Below are positions 6,666 through 13,798 of a stretch of 13,798 nt of DNA, piece after piece. Each line of letters starts with the position of its first letter. The stretch's first letter is position 1. Position numbers and translations under genes: made by a program. The stretch comes from CAWACC01 sp964390695 (GTDB lineage Bacteria; Chlamydiota; Chlamydiia; Chlamydiales; Parachlamydiaceae). The DNA is taken from NCBI GenBank assembly GCA_964390695.1, contig CAYMKI010000082.1, positions 1 through 13,798 of the forward strand, written 5' to 3'. The notes beneath the pieces were generated by a model. That model was not told the DNA's origin. It searched no databases and worked only from the letters and a program-made list of their open reading frames with translations.

Positions 6666-8657
6666 TCAAAGCAACTGTTCAAACTGCATTTCATTTAACA
6701 CTTGAACACCTAATTCACGCGCTTTATCTAACTTTGAACCGGGATCATCGCCTACTAGAAGGTAATCCGTCTTTTTGCTTACCGAATCGGTAACTTTGCC
6801 TCCCCTTTCTTTGATCATCTCAGCCGCTTCAGCGCGTTTGTATTTATGCAAAGTTCCGGTAAGTACAAATGTTTTTCCCGCAAAGGCGTGGTCGAGGATG
6901 CGCTGCTGCATTTTTTTCCATGTGGGCTTTACACCCAACTGCAGCAAACTTTCCAACTCGGATTTATTGTGGGCATCGTGAAAATGTTCAATGATGGCCG
7001 AGGCCACTTTTTCACCTACGCCTTCAATATGCAAAAGATCTTCATAACTCTTGCTTAACAAGGCATGTATGTCACCCGAAGCCTTAGCCAAATCCTCGGC
7101 AGTGCCTTGGCCCACGTATTTTATGCCTAGTGCCATGATAAACTTATCCAAGGAAACCTCTTTGGATTTTTGGATGGCTTCAAGCAGGTTTTTCACGGAT
7201 TTATCTTTGAAGTTGGGGATTTGATAAAGCTGTTCAGCCGTCAACCTGTATATATCGGATGGATTGCGGATAAAGCCTTTGTCAAATAGGTGCTGCACGA
7301 CTTTTTCACCCAGGTTATCGATATCCATCGCAGGTTTGCTGGCAAAATAGATAAGACGCAGCAACTGCTGATCTCGGCAGTTTTCTGCATTTGGGCATCT
7401 TACAGCCACTTCCCCTTCAACTTTTATAACCTTTTCCCCGCATGATGGGCAGTGGGTAGGCATTCTCCAAGCATGTGAGTCTAGAGGTCTTTTCGACAGT
7501 TCGACTCTATCCACCTTCGGAATGACATCTCCCCCTTTTTCTATATAAACATAATCCCCTACACGGATATCTTTACGCTGAACTTCCTCTTCATTGTGCA
7601 AGGTTGCCCTTGAAATAGTGCTGCCAGCGAGGAATACAGGGTCCAGCTCAGCTACGGGAGTTAAGACTCCGGTCCGCCCTACCTGAACAGTGATGGCGTG
7701 AATTGTGGTAAGAGCTTGTTCCGCTGCAAACTTATACGCTACAGCCCAGCGCGGATTTTTCCCTGCCACTCCCAGGTTATTTTGCTCCTTGACATTGTCC
7801 AATTTGATCACAATACCATCGATGTCAAATGGAAGTGAAGGCCTTACGGCGCGGATCTGTTCGGTAAACTGCCAGATGTCTTCAAGGGTATGGCACTTAG
7901 CCATAAAAGGCAATATGGGCAGTCCCAAGCTCTTTAGGTAGGCATGAGTTTCAAATTGACTTGCGATTTCGGGAGGCGACATTTCAGCTATACCGTAAAA
8001 AACTATGCCCAGACGGCGCCTAGCTACCTCGTGGGGATCCAGCAATTTTAACGATCCAGCAGCAGCATTACGAGGATTAGCCCACGGATCTTCTCCCATG
8101 GCAGCTTTTTCTTCGTTAAGCTTTTTAAAGACCGCATGCGGCATAAACACCTCTCCGCGCACCTCAATGAAGTCCGGAAGGTTTTTGCCATAAAGCTTCA
8201 ATGGTAAGGCTTCGATAGTTTTCATGTTAGCCGTGATATCATCACCGCGCTTACCGTCACCTCGAGTCACGCCTTGAACGAATTCCCCCTGTTTGAAGGT
8301 GGCGCTGATGGCCACGCCATCCATCTTCAGTTCGCATGAAAAAGTCAATTTCTGATGTCCAGTCAACTTTTGCACGCGCTGAATGAATTCTCCGATTTCC
8401 TCTTGGCTATAGGTATTTGCCAGTGAGAGCATGGGAATTCTGTGTTCGATAGTTTTGAAGCCAAGAGCACTTTCCCCCACTCTTTGACTAGGCGATGTCG
8501 TCGATATCCAATCGGGGTGTTGTTGTTCTATGGCTTCCAGTTTCTTTAGCAAATGATCGAACTGTTCATCGCTGATGATGGGTTTTTGGTCCACATAGTA
8601 GAGTTTGTTGTGATACCAGATTTCCTCGCATAATTTTTTATAATCTTCATGAGTCAT
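6666..8657 (-). CDS. ligA: NAD-dependent DNA ligase
   Basis: LigA seals nicks in replication and repair, using NAD as adenylate donor. The 663 residues match the usual length (about 670) and show all domains in order. The N-terminal Ia domain holds the HNKLYY stretch (16-21). The adenylation domain has the KMDG motif with nucleophile K111. It continues through TRGDGKRGDD (131-140) and DIDGIVIK (278-285). An OB-fold follows from about 320. A zinc finger has four cysteines (C403, C406, C421, C427). A helix-hairpin-helix region includes GVGEK (546-550), and a BRCT domain runs from about 587 to the end. The start lies 14 bases after the glgB stop, and the glgB stop codon overlaps a Shine-Dalgarno-like AGGA, so the pair is probably co-transcribed. 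No residue is unusual. Confidence 0.99.
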   Translation of the reverse strand: MTHEDYKKLCEEIWYHNKLYYVDQKPIISDEQFDHLLKKLEAIEQQHPDWISTTSPSQRVGESALGFKTIEHRIPMLSLANTYSQEEIGEFIQRVQKLTGHQKLTFSCELKMDGVAISATFKQGEFVQGVTRGDGKRGDDITANMKTIEALPLKLYGKNLPDFIEVRGEVFMPHAVFKKLNEEKAAMGEDPWANPRNAAAGSLKLLDPHEVARRRLGIVFYGIAEMSPPEIASQFETHAYLKSLGLPILPFMAKCHTLEDIWQFTEQIRAVRPSLPFDIDGIVIKLDNVKEQNNLGVAGKNPRWAVAYKFAAEQALTTIHAITVQVGRTGVLTPVAELDPVFLAGSTISRATLHNEEEVQRKDIRVGDYVYIEKGGDVIPKVDRVELSKRPLDSHAWRMPTHCPSCGEKVIKVEGEVAVRCPNAENCRDQQLLRLIYFASKPAMDIDNLGEKVVQHLFDKGFIRNPSDIYRLTAEQLYQIPNFKDKSVKNLLEAIQKSKEVSLDKFIMALGIKYVGQGTAEDLAKASGDIHALLSKSYEDLLHIEGVGEKVASAIIEHFHDAHNKSELESLLQLGVKPTWKKMQQRILDHAFAGKTFVLTGTLHKYKRAEAAEMIKERGGKVTDSVSKKTDYLLVGDDPGSKLDKARELGVQVLNEMQFEQLL

Positions 8658-8671
8658 AGACTAAATATTTC

Positions 8672-10834
8672 CTAAATTTTAAATACCATGGTAGCCAGGG
8701 GTGCCAGACGTATTTTTATAGCATGAGGCTGTCCATGATAATCCTGCAACACCTGAGGAGGGGTATTGAGCTTGCCGGAACCTCCGTATTTCTCGTCATC
8801 ACTATTAAAAATCTCCTCAGGTTTTACTTGAGGGGAAATGCGGATGATGTATTCCTCGTGGTAGTTGGGAGTAAAATTATGAACACAAAGCAAACGGTCC
8901 CATGAGCCTTTTCGCAGATAGCAGATGACGCTATTGTAGCTATCTGAAAAATCCACCCACTCAAAACCTTCGTAAGAAAAGTCCCTTTCCCAAAGGCACC
9001 CGTAACGCATATACAGGTGATTGAGCTCCTTGACCATCGTCTGTACTCCTTTGTGCAAGGGAAATTGGAGCAAAAACCACTCGATTTCCGCTTGCGAGTA
9101 CCACTCATTCCACTGAGCAAATTCTCCGCCCATAAACAGCAGTTTTTTGCCCGGATGGCACATCATATAACTAAGCAATAGCCTATGGTTGGCGAATTTC
9201 TGCCAGAGATCTCCAGGCATCTTACTAATGAGGTTATGCTTGCCATGTACAACTTCATCATGAGATAATACCAAGACAAACCTTTCTGAAAAAGCATATA
9301 ATAATCCAAAAGTCAGTTTATTGTGATGATGGCTACGAAACAGCATATCTCTGGAAAAATAATTCAAGGTGTCATTCATCCACCCCATGTTCCATTTCAT
9401 ATCAAAACCCAATCCACCATGATCTACAGGATGGGTCACTCCCATGAAAGCTGTGGATTCCTCGGCAACCATCAAAGCTCCCGGACACTTTTCATGTACA
9501 ATTGAATTAAGATGCTTGAAAAATTCAATAGCATCTAGGTTTTCCTTGCCCCCATAACGATTAGGGATCCAATCCCCTCTTTCGCGTCCGTAATCCAGAT
9601 ACAGCATCGAAGCCACGGCATCTACTCGAAGGCCATCTACATGCATTTTGCTTATCCAAAACAATGCGTTGGCGATCAAAAAATTCGAAACCTCACGCCG
9701 GCCAAAATTGAATATATATGTATTCCAATGCGGATGCAGCCCTTGGCGTGGGTCTTCGTGTTCATACAAAGCCGTGCCATCAAATCGCCCCAAGGAAAAT
9801 TCATCTGTCGGAAAATGCCCCGGAACCCAGTCGAGGAGTACTCCTATGTTGTGCTGATGCAAGTGATCGACAAACCATTGAAAATCTTCAGGAGTACCAA
9901 AACGACTTGTAGCGGCATAAAATCCCGACACTTGGTAACCCCAAGACTCATCCAGCGGATGTTCTTGAATAGGCATAAGCTCGACATGAGTAAATCCCAT
10001 CTCCACGCAATAGGTGGCCAGTTGGCGAGCGATGTCCCTATAGTTGGCAAAATAGTATCCGTTTTTTCTCCATGAGCCTAGATGGAGTTCATAGATGTTG
10101 ATGGGTTTAGGCTGAAGCTTTTCTTCCTCACGTCTTTTTAGCCAAGCCTCATCGCTCCATTGATGCCTGTGCAAATTAGCCACTACTGACGCTGTAGCTG
10201 GACGCAGTTCGCTGGAATAGGCAAAGGGATCTGATTTGACGAATCTCTCCCCTGTTTGAGTTTTGATTTCGAATTTATATTTATGTCCCTCGCCTATACC
10301 CGGAACAAACAGCTCCCAAATTCCACTAGAGCCCATGCTGCGCATGGGATTCACGCGCCCATCCCAATGGTTGAAATCAGCAATCAAAGCCACATGCTTT
10401 GCCGATGGGGCCCACAGACTAAATTTAACTCCGGAAATTCCCTGATGGGATACTATGCGTCCTCCCAGCACATCATACAGCTGATAATGTGTACCTTGTC
10501 CGAACAAATAGGCATCCAGATCACCTAAAGTGGGCCAAAATGCATAGGGATCATACGTCTGCAAACCGCTCGTATGCCAGATCCGATAATCCCTATAGGT
10601 AATATCCTTAGGTACAACGACTTCAAAAAGGCCCATTTCATTTACGCGCTTTGCTTCAACGACCTCTCCTAGCAATTCAATATGCACCCGATGAGCACCC
10701 GGGCGCCATATTCTAATAATGTTTTGGCCATCCGGGTTTTTATGCAAGCCGAGCAGGCCATGCGGATTATGAATTTCACTGTTTATGAGTTGACTCTGGA
10801 GATGATGGTCGTGGGTATACTCTGAAGATTTCAT
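8672..10834 (-). CDS. glgB: 1,4-alpha-glucan (glycogen) branching enzyme
   Basis: GlgB cuts alpha-1,4-glucan chains and rejoins the pieces through alpha-1,6 bonds, making the branches of glycogen in the cytoplasm. The 720 residues match the full-length bacterial form. There are two N-terminal beta-sandwich modules: about 25-115, and a CBM48-type module about 130-220. A GH13 barrel runs from about 245 to 600, and an all-beta C-terminal domain ends the protein. Catalytic residues are the nucleophile D405 in GLRVDAV, the acid/base E458 in MVAEEST, and D526 in LSHDEVVHGK. Region I is DWVPGHFP (335-342). The ligase gene follows after 14 bases. The 148-base upstream gap holds no obvious strong promoter, and an AGGA lies rather far (about 17 bases) from the ATG. 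The rest of the glycogen pathway is not in the window. Confidence 0.99.
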   Translation of the reverse strand: MKSSEYTHDHHLQSQLINSEIHNPHGLLGLHKNPDGQNIIRIWRPGAHRVHIELLGEVVEAKRVNEMGLFEVVVPKDITYRDYRIWHTSGLQTYDPYAFWPTLGDLDAYLFGQGTHYQLYDVLGGRIVSHQGISGVKFSLWAPSAKHVALIADFNHWDGRVNPMRSMGSSGIWELFVPGIGEGHKYKFEIKTQTGERFVKSDPFAYSSELRPATASVVANLHRHQWSDEAWLKRREEEKLQPKPINIYELHLGSWRKNGYYFANYRDIARQLATYCVEMGFTHVELMPIQEHPLDESWGYQVSGFYAATSRFGTPEDFQWFVDHLHQHNIGVLLDWVPGHFPTDEFSLGRFDGTALYEHEDPRQGLHPHWNTYIFNFGRREVSNFLIANALFWISKMHVDGLRVDAVASMLYLDYGRERGDWIPNRYGGKENLDAIEFFKHLNSIVHEKCPGALMVAEESTAFMGVTHPVDHGGLGFDMKWNMGWMNDTLNYFSRDMLFRSHHHNKLTFGLLYAFSERFVLVLSHDEVVHGKHNLISKMPGDLWQKFANHRLLLSYMMCHPGKKLLFMGGEFAQWNEWYSQAEIEWFLLQFPLHKGVQTMVKELNHLYMRYGCLWERDFSYEGFEWVDFSDSYNSVICYLRKGSWDRLLCVHNFTPNYHEEYIIRISPQVKPEEIFNSDDEKYGGSGKLNTPPQVLQDYHGQPHAIKIRLAPLATMVFKI

Positions 10835-10927
10835 AAATAAATCGTTGGGTCCTATCTATGTTTGGAATTAATTCTTCCATCCATGTATACCCTATGAGAT
10901 AGATAACAGGCGAGCAAAATCCTTTAG

Positions 10928-10974
10928 AAAAATTGTGACTTTTCACTACCCTTCAATAAACATAAGATATTGAA
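10928..10974 (-). terminator. Possible weak terminator between the 377-residue gene and glgB
   Basis: Eight bases after the stop of the upstream gene the minus strand has TTCAATA and TATTGAA (arms 10968-10974 and 10952-10958, nine-base loop). A very short hairpin follows, with GTGA and TCAC at 10935-10946, then TTTTT (10928-10932). The order hairpin then T-run suits termination on the minus strand, but both stems are AT-rich or short. If it works, glgB must have its own promoter within the remaining 93 bases. Confidence 0.33.
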
Positions 10975-10982
10975 CCACAGGT

Positions 10983-12116
10983 CTAATGTTGGAAATTATC
11001 CAGGAAATAGTCTTTGCCTTTTTCGACATGAAGCACTTGGCCAACGGCCATTCTCGTTCCTGGATGGTGCCTGTGCGTTTTTAAACGATAACTGTGTACA
11101 TCCTTGAAGATCAGGTTAAGATCGCCGCTTATCAAAGGACGCAATACCACTCTTCGAATTGTTTTTTTACTCCATTCAATGTCGAGGCAAGCCGCATCGC
11201 CACAATGGACATTCAACAACCTTCCGCAGTGAAATTCCACCGGTAAAACCGGCAGCACAGCGATTTCACTTGAATTGGATTGGATAAATAGAGAACGAAT
11301 GAGACGAGCCCCCTCCGTCAGCAAAACCAACGGCGATAGATCATAAGCTGCATCCAAGGATGGCAGAGAGAATCCCTGGTGCTGAGCATCTATCAACCGT
11401 GGAGATAAGATGCCTTCGAATCCCGCTAAAAAAAGTTTCCTAAATTCATAGAGAACATTTACGCGGTCTTTTTTTTGAATAAGCTCCGAGCAAGAGTCAA
11501 GAAAATGTGCAGTTCCCTGACATTTTTCAGAAGAACAATGAATATGTGGAAGGCTTTGTCCTAAACGCAGCCAAATGGGCATGATCTCGCCTAAGTTTTG
11601 GCGCCTATGCACCATAGACCAGTCTTGAGCTTTATGAATTCCCAACGAGAGCCTTTCTGAAAAGCGGGAGGAAACTTCTTGTGTTTGCTGCCTTAGACAT
11701 TCATGCGGAATTTTACACACCCTATTTGCAGACACTGCTATAACCTCACCGGCTGCTACGGACATATCGTTAAAATGCAGGCCGTCGGCATAAGCTTTCT
11801 CTATGTGTATAAAGAAATCTCCTTCCGAAGGATGCCCCAGATTGGGATGCAATACATAGCGGAAATAACCTTGCTGAGCATGCCCCCAGATGCGAACACA
11901 TCCCTTTTCCAGATCTTGCACTACGGTGAAATCCTCCACAGGCCCTTTGACATTCAGGTGAATTTCCGCAATATGTTTCGGATGTAATGAATGCAAGCTT
12001 TCAATTTTGATAAATGCAGGAAAAATCTGACAGCGCAAGGCTGTGCAGGGCAGCAGACAAAACGCTCCTGGAATATGTGTATACGGCTTAAATCTACCCG
12101 CGATTTCTATATGCAT
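10983..12116 (-). CDS. Protein of unknown function with a GH95-like C-terminal region
   Basis: The 377 residues have no signal peptide or clear membrane segment. I do not recognise the first two thirds. The C-terminal stretch, about 260-340, resembles the end of family GH95 glycosidases. It has EGARLIRSLFIQS (268-280), then IAVLPVLP (285-292), then GDAACLDIEWSKKTI (306-320) and a final run of short strands. In GH95 the parallel pattern is a QS helix, LLPALP, and a GG...DxEW hairpin. The protein is about half the length of GH95 enzymes, so it may be a shortened, non-catalytic relative. It starts 13 bases after the mtaB stop, where AGGGA could be a ribosome binding site, so the two are probably co-transcribed. 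The glgB gene downstream makes a role in glycan handling tempting, but only position supports it. Confidence 0.9.
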   Translation of the reverse strand: MHIEIAGRFKPYTHIPGAFCLLPCTALRCQIFPAFIKIESLHSLHPKHIAEIHLNVKGPVEDFTVVQDLEKGCVRIWGHAQQGYFRYVLHPNLGHPSEGDFFIHIEKAYADGLHFNDMSVAAGEVIAVSANRVCKIPHECLRQQTQEVSSRFSERLSLGIHKAQDWSMVHRRQNLGEIMPIWLRLGQSLPHIHCSSEKCQGTAHFLDSCSELIQKKDRVNVLYEFRKLFLAGFEGILSPRLIDAQHQGFSLPSLDAAYDLSPLVLLTEGARLIRSLFIQSNSSEIAVLPVLPVEFHCGRLLNVHCGDAACLDIEWSKKTIRRVVLRPLISGDLNLIFKDVHSYRLKTHRHHPGTRMAVGQVLHVEKGKDYFLDNFQH

Positions 12117-12129
12117 GAGGAATCTGTCC

Positions 12130-13416
12130 CTAGGAGTTGATAATCCGACCTAAAAGCCCGGATGCTTGATTTTCATAAAGTTCTACTTCCACTATCTCAT
12201 TTGCAGGCAAATGGCAATTCTGCACCCATACAGATAAAAAATTGGAAGTGTGCCCGAATGTTTCACCTGGACGGGAAGGATCTGTGCTTTCGGTGAGTAC
12301 CGCAAGGCGCCGTCCAATATATTCTTGACGAAGTTGGTATGCGATTTCTTCGGATAAGCGTAAAACCTCGTGCTTCCGTGTTTTGATGATATCAGGAGAA
12401 ACCTTGTTCGGATACGTCGACGCTCGCGTTCTAGGGCGGTCGCTATAGGGAAACATGTGCACTTTGGCGAATTTAACTTCTCGCATGACAGCCAGCGTGT
12501 CTTCAAAATCCACGTCAGTCTCTCCGGGGAAGCCGACGATGATGTCTGTGGTAAAGGTAAAATCGGGATTCGCTTTTCGCAATTTATCAACGGTTTCTAG
12601 AAATATTTGTCGGGTATATTTACGGTTCATCCTTTTTAATATGACATTCGAACCCGATTGCAAGACTATATGCATGGAGGGGCAGGTGCGGCGTCCAAAT
12701 ACAATAGCCTGCATGAGATCATCATTCACCTCGTCGGGATCTATAGAAGACACCCGCAAGCGTTCCAATCCAGGCAGCTGGTCGATTTCTCGCACCAGCG
12801 CAGCTAAGGTCTGAGCTTGCTCTTCTGTCGAGGGATTGCCGTCGAAATCGCCAATATTAATCCCTGTCAAGACAATTTCTTTGTACCCATTTGCTATCAG
12901 TTCTTGCGCTTCGCGTTTGACCTCTGCAATTGTTCTGGATCTGGACCTCCCTCTGACGTAAGGGATGATGCAATAAGTGCAAAAGGAGTTGCAGCCGTCC
13001 TGGACTTTAAGAAAGGCTCGAGTATGGGCTTCGAAGTTTTTAATGGAGAATTCGGGGACCTCTACATCGGGAAAGATCGCCGAGACGAGATTTTCCTTAT
13101 CTTTATTTTGGATAACATGAGTGACACCTGGAATTGTTGATACGGCATTGGGCTGACGTTCTGCAAAGCATCCCGTGACTACAAGCTTTGCCTGAGGGTT
13201 CTGCCGTGCCAGCTGGCGAATTTCATGCCGGCTGTGGCTGTCAGCGGATTCGGTCACCGTGCAGGTATTGACAATACAAATATCTGCCGATTCATTATCT
13301 CCTGCCGGATCATAGCCCATGGCTTGGAGTTGATCCGAGTAGGCTTGTGATTCGTATTGATTGGTTCTGCAGCCTAAGGTGACAACTTTGAATTTTTTGC
13401 TAGATGATTCTTTCAT
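12130..13416 (-). CDS. mtaB: tRNA A37 methylthiotransferase, MtaB type (radical SAM)
   Basis: MtaB adds a methylthio group to C2 of threonylcarbamoyl-adenosine at tRNA position 37, next to the anticodon, which helps decoding. The 428 residues contain the N-terminal UPF0004 domain with cluster-binding cysteines C16, C52 and C83. The radical-SAM motif CNSFCTYC gives C142, C146 and C149. A C-terminal TRAM domain runs from about 366 to the end. VTLGCRTNQYES near the start and MHIVLQSGSNVILKRMNR (248-265) are typical; the CRTNQ form favours MtaB over MiaB or RimO. No Shine-Dalgarno precedes the ATG, and a perfect -10 box lies seven bases upstream, so the message may be leaderless. The next gene follows after 13 bases. 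Confidence 0.95.
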   Translation of the reverse strand: MKESSSKKFKVVTLGCRTNQYESQAYSDQLQAMGYDPAGDNESADICIVNTCTVTESADSHSRHEIRQLARQNPQAKLVVTGCFAERQPNAVSTIPGVTHVIQNKDKENLVSAIFPDVEVPEFSIKNFEAHTRAFLKVQDGCNSFCTYCIIPYVRGRSRSRTIAEVKREAQELIANGYKEIVLTGINIGDFDGNPSTEEQAQTLAALVREIDQLPGLERLRVSSIDPDEVNDDLMQAIVFGRRTCPSMHIVLQSGSNVILKRMNRKYTRQIFLETVDKLRKANPDFTFTTDIIVGFPGETDVDFEDTLAVMREVKFAKVHMFPYSDRPRTRASTYPNKVSPDIIKTRKHEVLRLSEEIAYQLRQEYIGRRLAVLTESTDPSRPGETFGHTSNFLSVWVQNCHLPANEIVEVELYENQASGLLGRIINS

Positions 13417-13423
13417 GCAAAAT

Positions 13424-13429
13424 ATTATA
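13424..13429 (-). promoter_or_regulatory. Perfect TATAAT -10 box abutting the mtaB start codon
   Basis: The minus strand reads TATAAT and then seven bases before the mtaB ATG at 13416. Transcription would begin at or within a base or two of the start codon. The -35 region is poor: at a 17-base spacer the hexamer is TTTATA. The region is very AT-rich, so a chance match is possible, but the absence of any Shine-Dalgarno fits a leaderless message. Confidence 0.4.
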
Positions 13430-13488
13430 ACAGATATTCAAATAAATATAAAATGGAATTTCTTTGTATCGTAGTGGTTAGCATGTTT

Positions 13489-13798
13489 TCAAGATACTGC
13501 TAGAAATATACCCAATGAACAAATGAAAACGGACAATAAATTGCATTTTTCCTTGTACAACTTATTAGCCCAAATATTACATAAAATCATGGTAAAGACC
13601 GCAAAACAAGGAAACAGTATGCCTTTTTCTACAGGAAGGGCTATTTTCGTAGAAAATAAAAGCAAAGCCGTTGAAGAAAAGTTAGCCAAACCGCCCAAAC
13701 CTCCAAATAGTGATTCTTGAAATTGTAATTTTTCATTATAGCTAAAATACAATACTCCCTGCATTACTAAAGAAGCACCGAACTGACCAGGCATAAAC
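13489..13798 (-). CDS. Membrane protein resembling drug/metabolite transporters (EamA/DMT type), C-terminal end only
   Basis: About 103 residues are visible, and the frame is open at the right edge; the Met at 13794 is probably internal because a Phe codon precedes it in frame. There are three to four hydrophobic segments. The first follows PGQFGASL. Another contains FSSTALLLFSTKIALP. Two closing ones are GILFPCFAVFTMILCNIW and LLSVFICSLGIFLAV, separated by a short basic and acidic loop (ANKLYKEKCN). Two final helices split by a charged KE-containing loop, ending in a glycine-containing helix, are typical of the last two helices of DMT transporters. The substrate cannot be inferred. It ends 72 bases before the mtaB start. 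Confidence 0.7.
   Translation of the reverse strand, partial: FMPGQFGASLVMQGVLYFSYNEKLQFQESLFGGLGGLANFSSTALLLFSTKIALPVEKGILFPCFAVFTMILCNIWANKLYKEKCNLLSVFICSLGIFLAVS

Noticed and set aside
9641..10075. Plus-strand open frame of 144 codons
   Set aside because: It is entirely opposite the GH13 barrel of glgB and shows no domain.
12455..13140. Two plus-strand open frames of 119 and 107 codons
   Set aside because: Both are antisense to mtaB, whose motifs cover the same bases.
1..13798. tRNA or rRNA genes, insertion sequences, CRISPR arrays
   Set aside because: Gaps between genes are at most about 150 bases. No cloverleaf, transposase frame, terminal repeats or regularly spaced direct repeats were seen.

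Overview
The window reads as a bacterial chromosome segment in which every supported gene lies on the minus strand. The organism looks Gram-negative in envelope type: it has a lipoprotein with a lipobox and an exported Cu/Zn superoxide dismutase. It has glycogen metabolism and a modest G+C content. My best guess is an environmental chlamydia or similar host-associated bacterium. That rests on general gene content, not on a diagnostic marker, so it is tentative.

Layout in the direction of transcription, from right to left: (1) the C-terminal end of a membrane protein resembling drug/metabolite transporters, cut by the right edge (13489-13798). (2) mtaB, a radical-SAM tRNA methylthiotransferase (12130-13416), whose perfect -10 box abuts its start codon. 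(3) A 377-residue protein of unknown function whose C-terminal third resembles the end of family GH95 glycosidases (10983-12116), 13 bases after mtaB. (4) glgB, glycogen branching enzyme (8672-10834). (5) ligA, NAD-dependent DNA ligase (6666-8657), 14 bases after glgB. (6) A 49-residue lipoprotein with a strong ribosome binding site and a good sigma70-type promoter (6408-6557). (7) sodC (5687-6277), preceded by a perfect 9-base inverted repeat. (8) A giant gene that starts at 5581 and is still open at the left edge, giving at least 1860 codons with no stop.

The giant protein is the exciting part. I read it codon by codon in one continuous frame. It carries two GHKL (Hsp90/MutL-type) ATPase modules about 1050 residues apart, set in long, apparently helical regions. 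Module 1 has a nearly textbook Hsp90 N-box and 'FGIGFYS' motif, but the segment with the DxGxG motif that should lie between them is missing there. A segment that looks like it occurs about 120 residues downstream. Module 2 has the usual order but a degenerate DxGxG motif. I know of no described family with this layout, but I could not search.

The other genes are mostly housekeeping: glycogen branching, DNA ligation, tRNA modification and periplasmic superoxide removal. Nothing seen links them functionally to the giant ATPase. No tRNA, rRNA, insertion sequence or CRISPR array was seen. No gene-free stretch exceeds about 150 bases.
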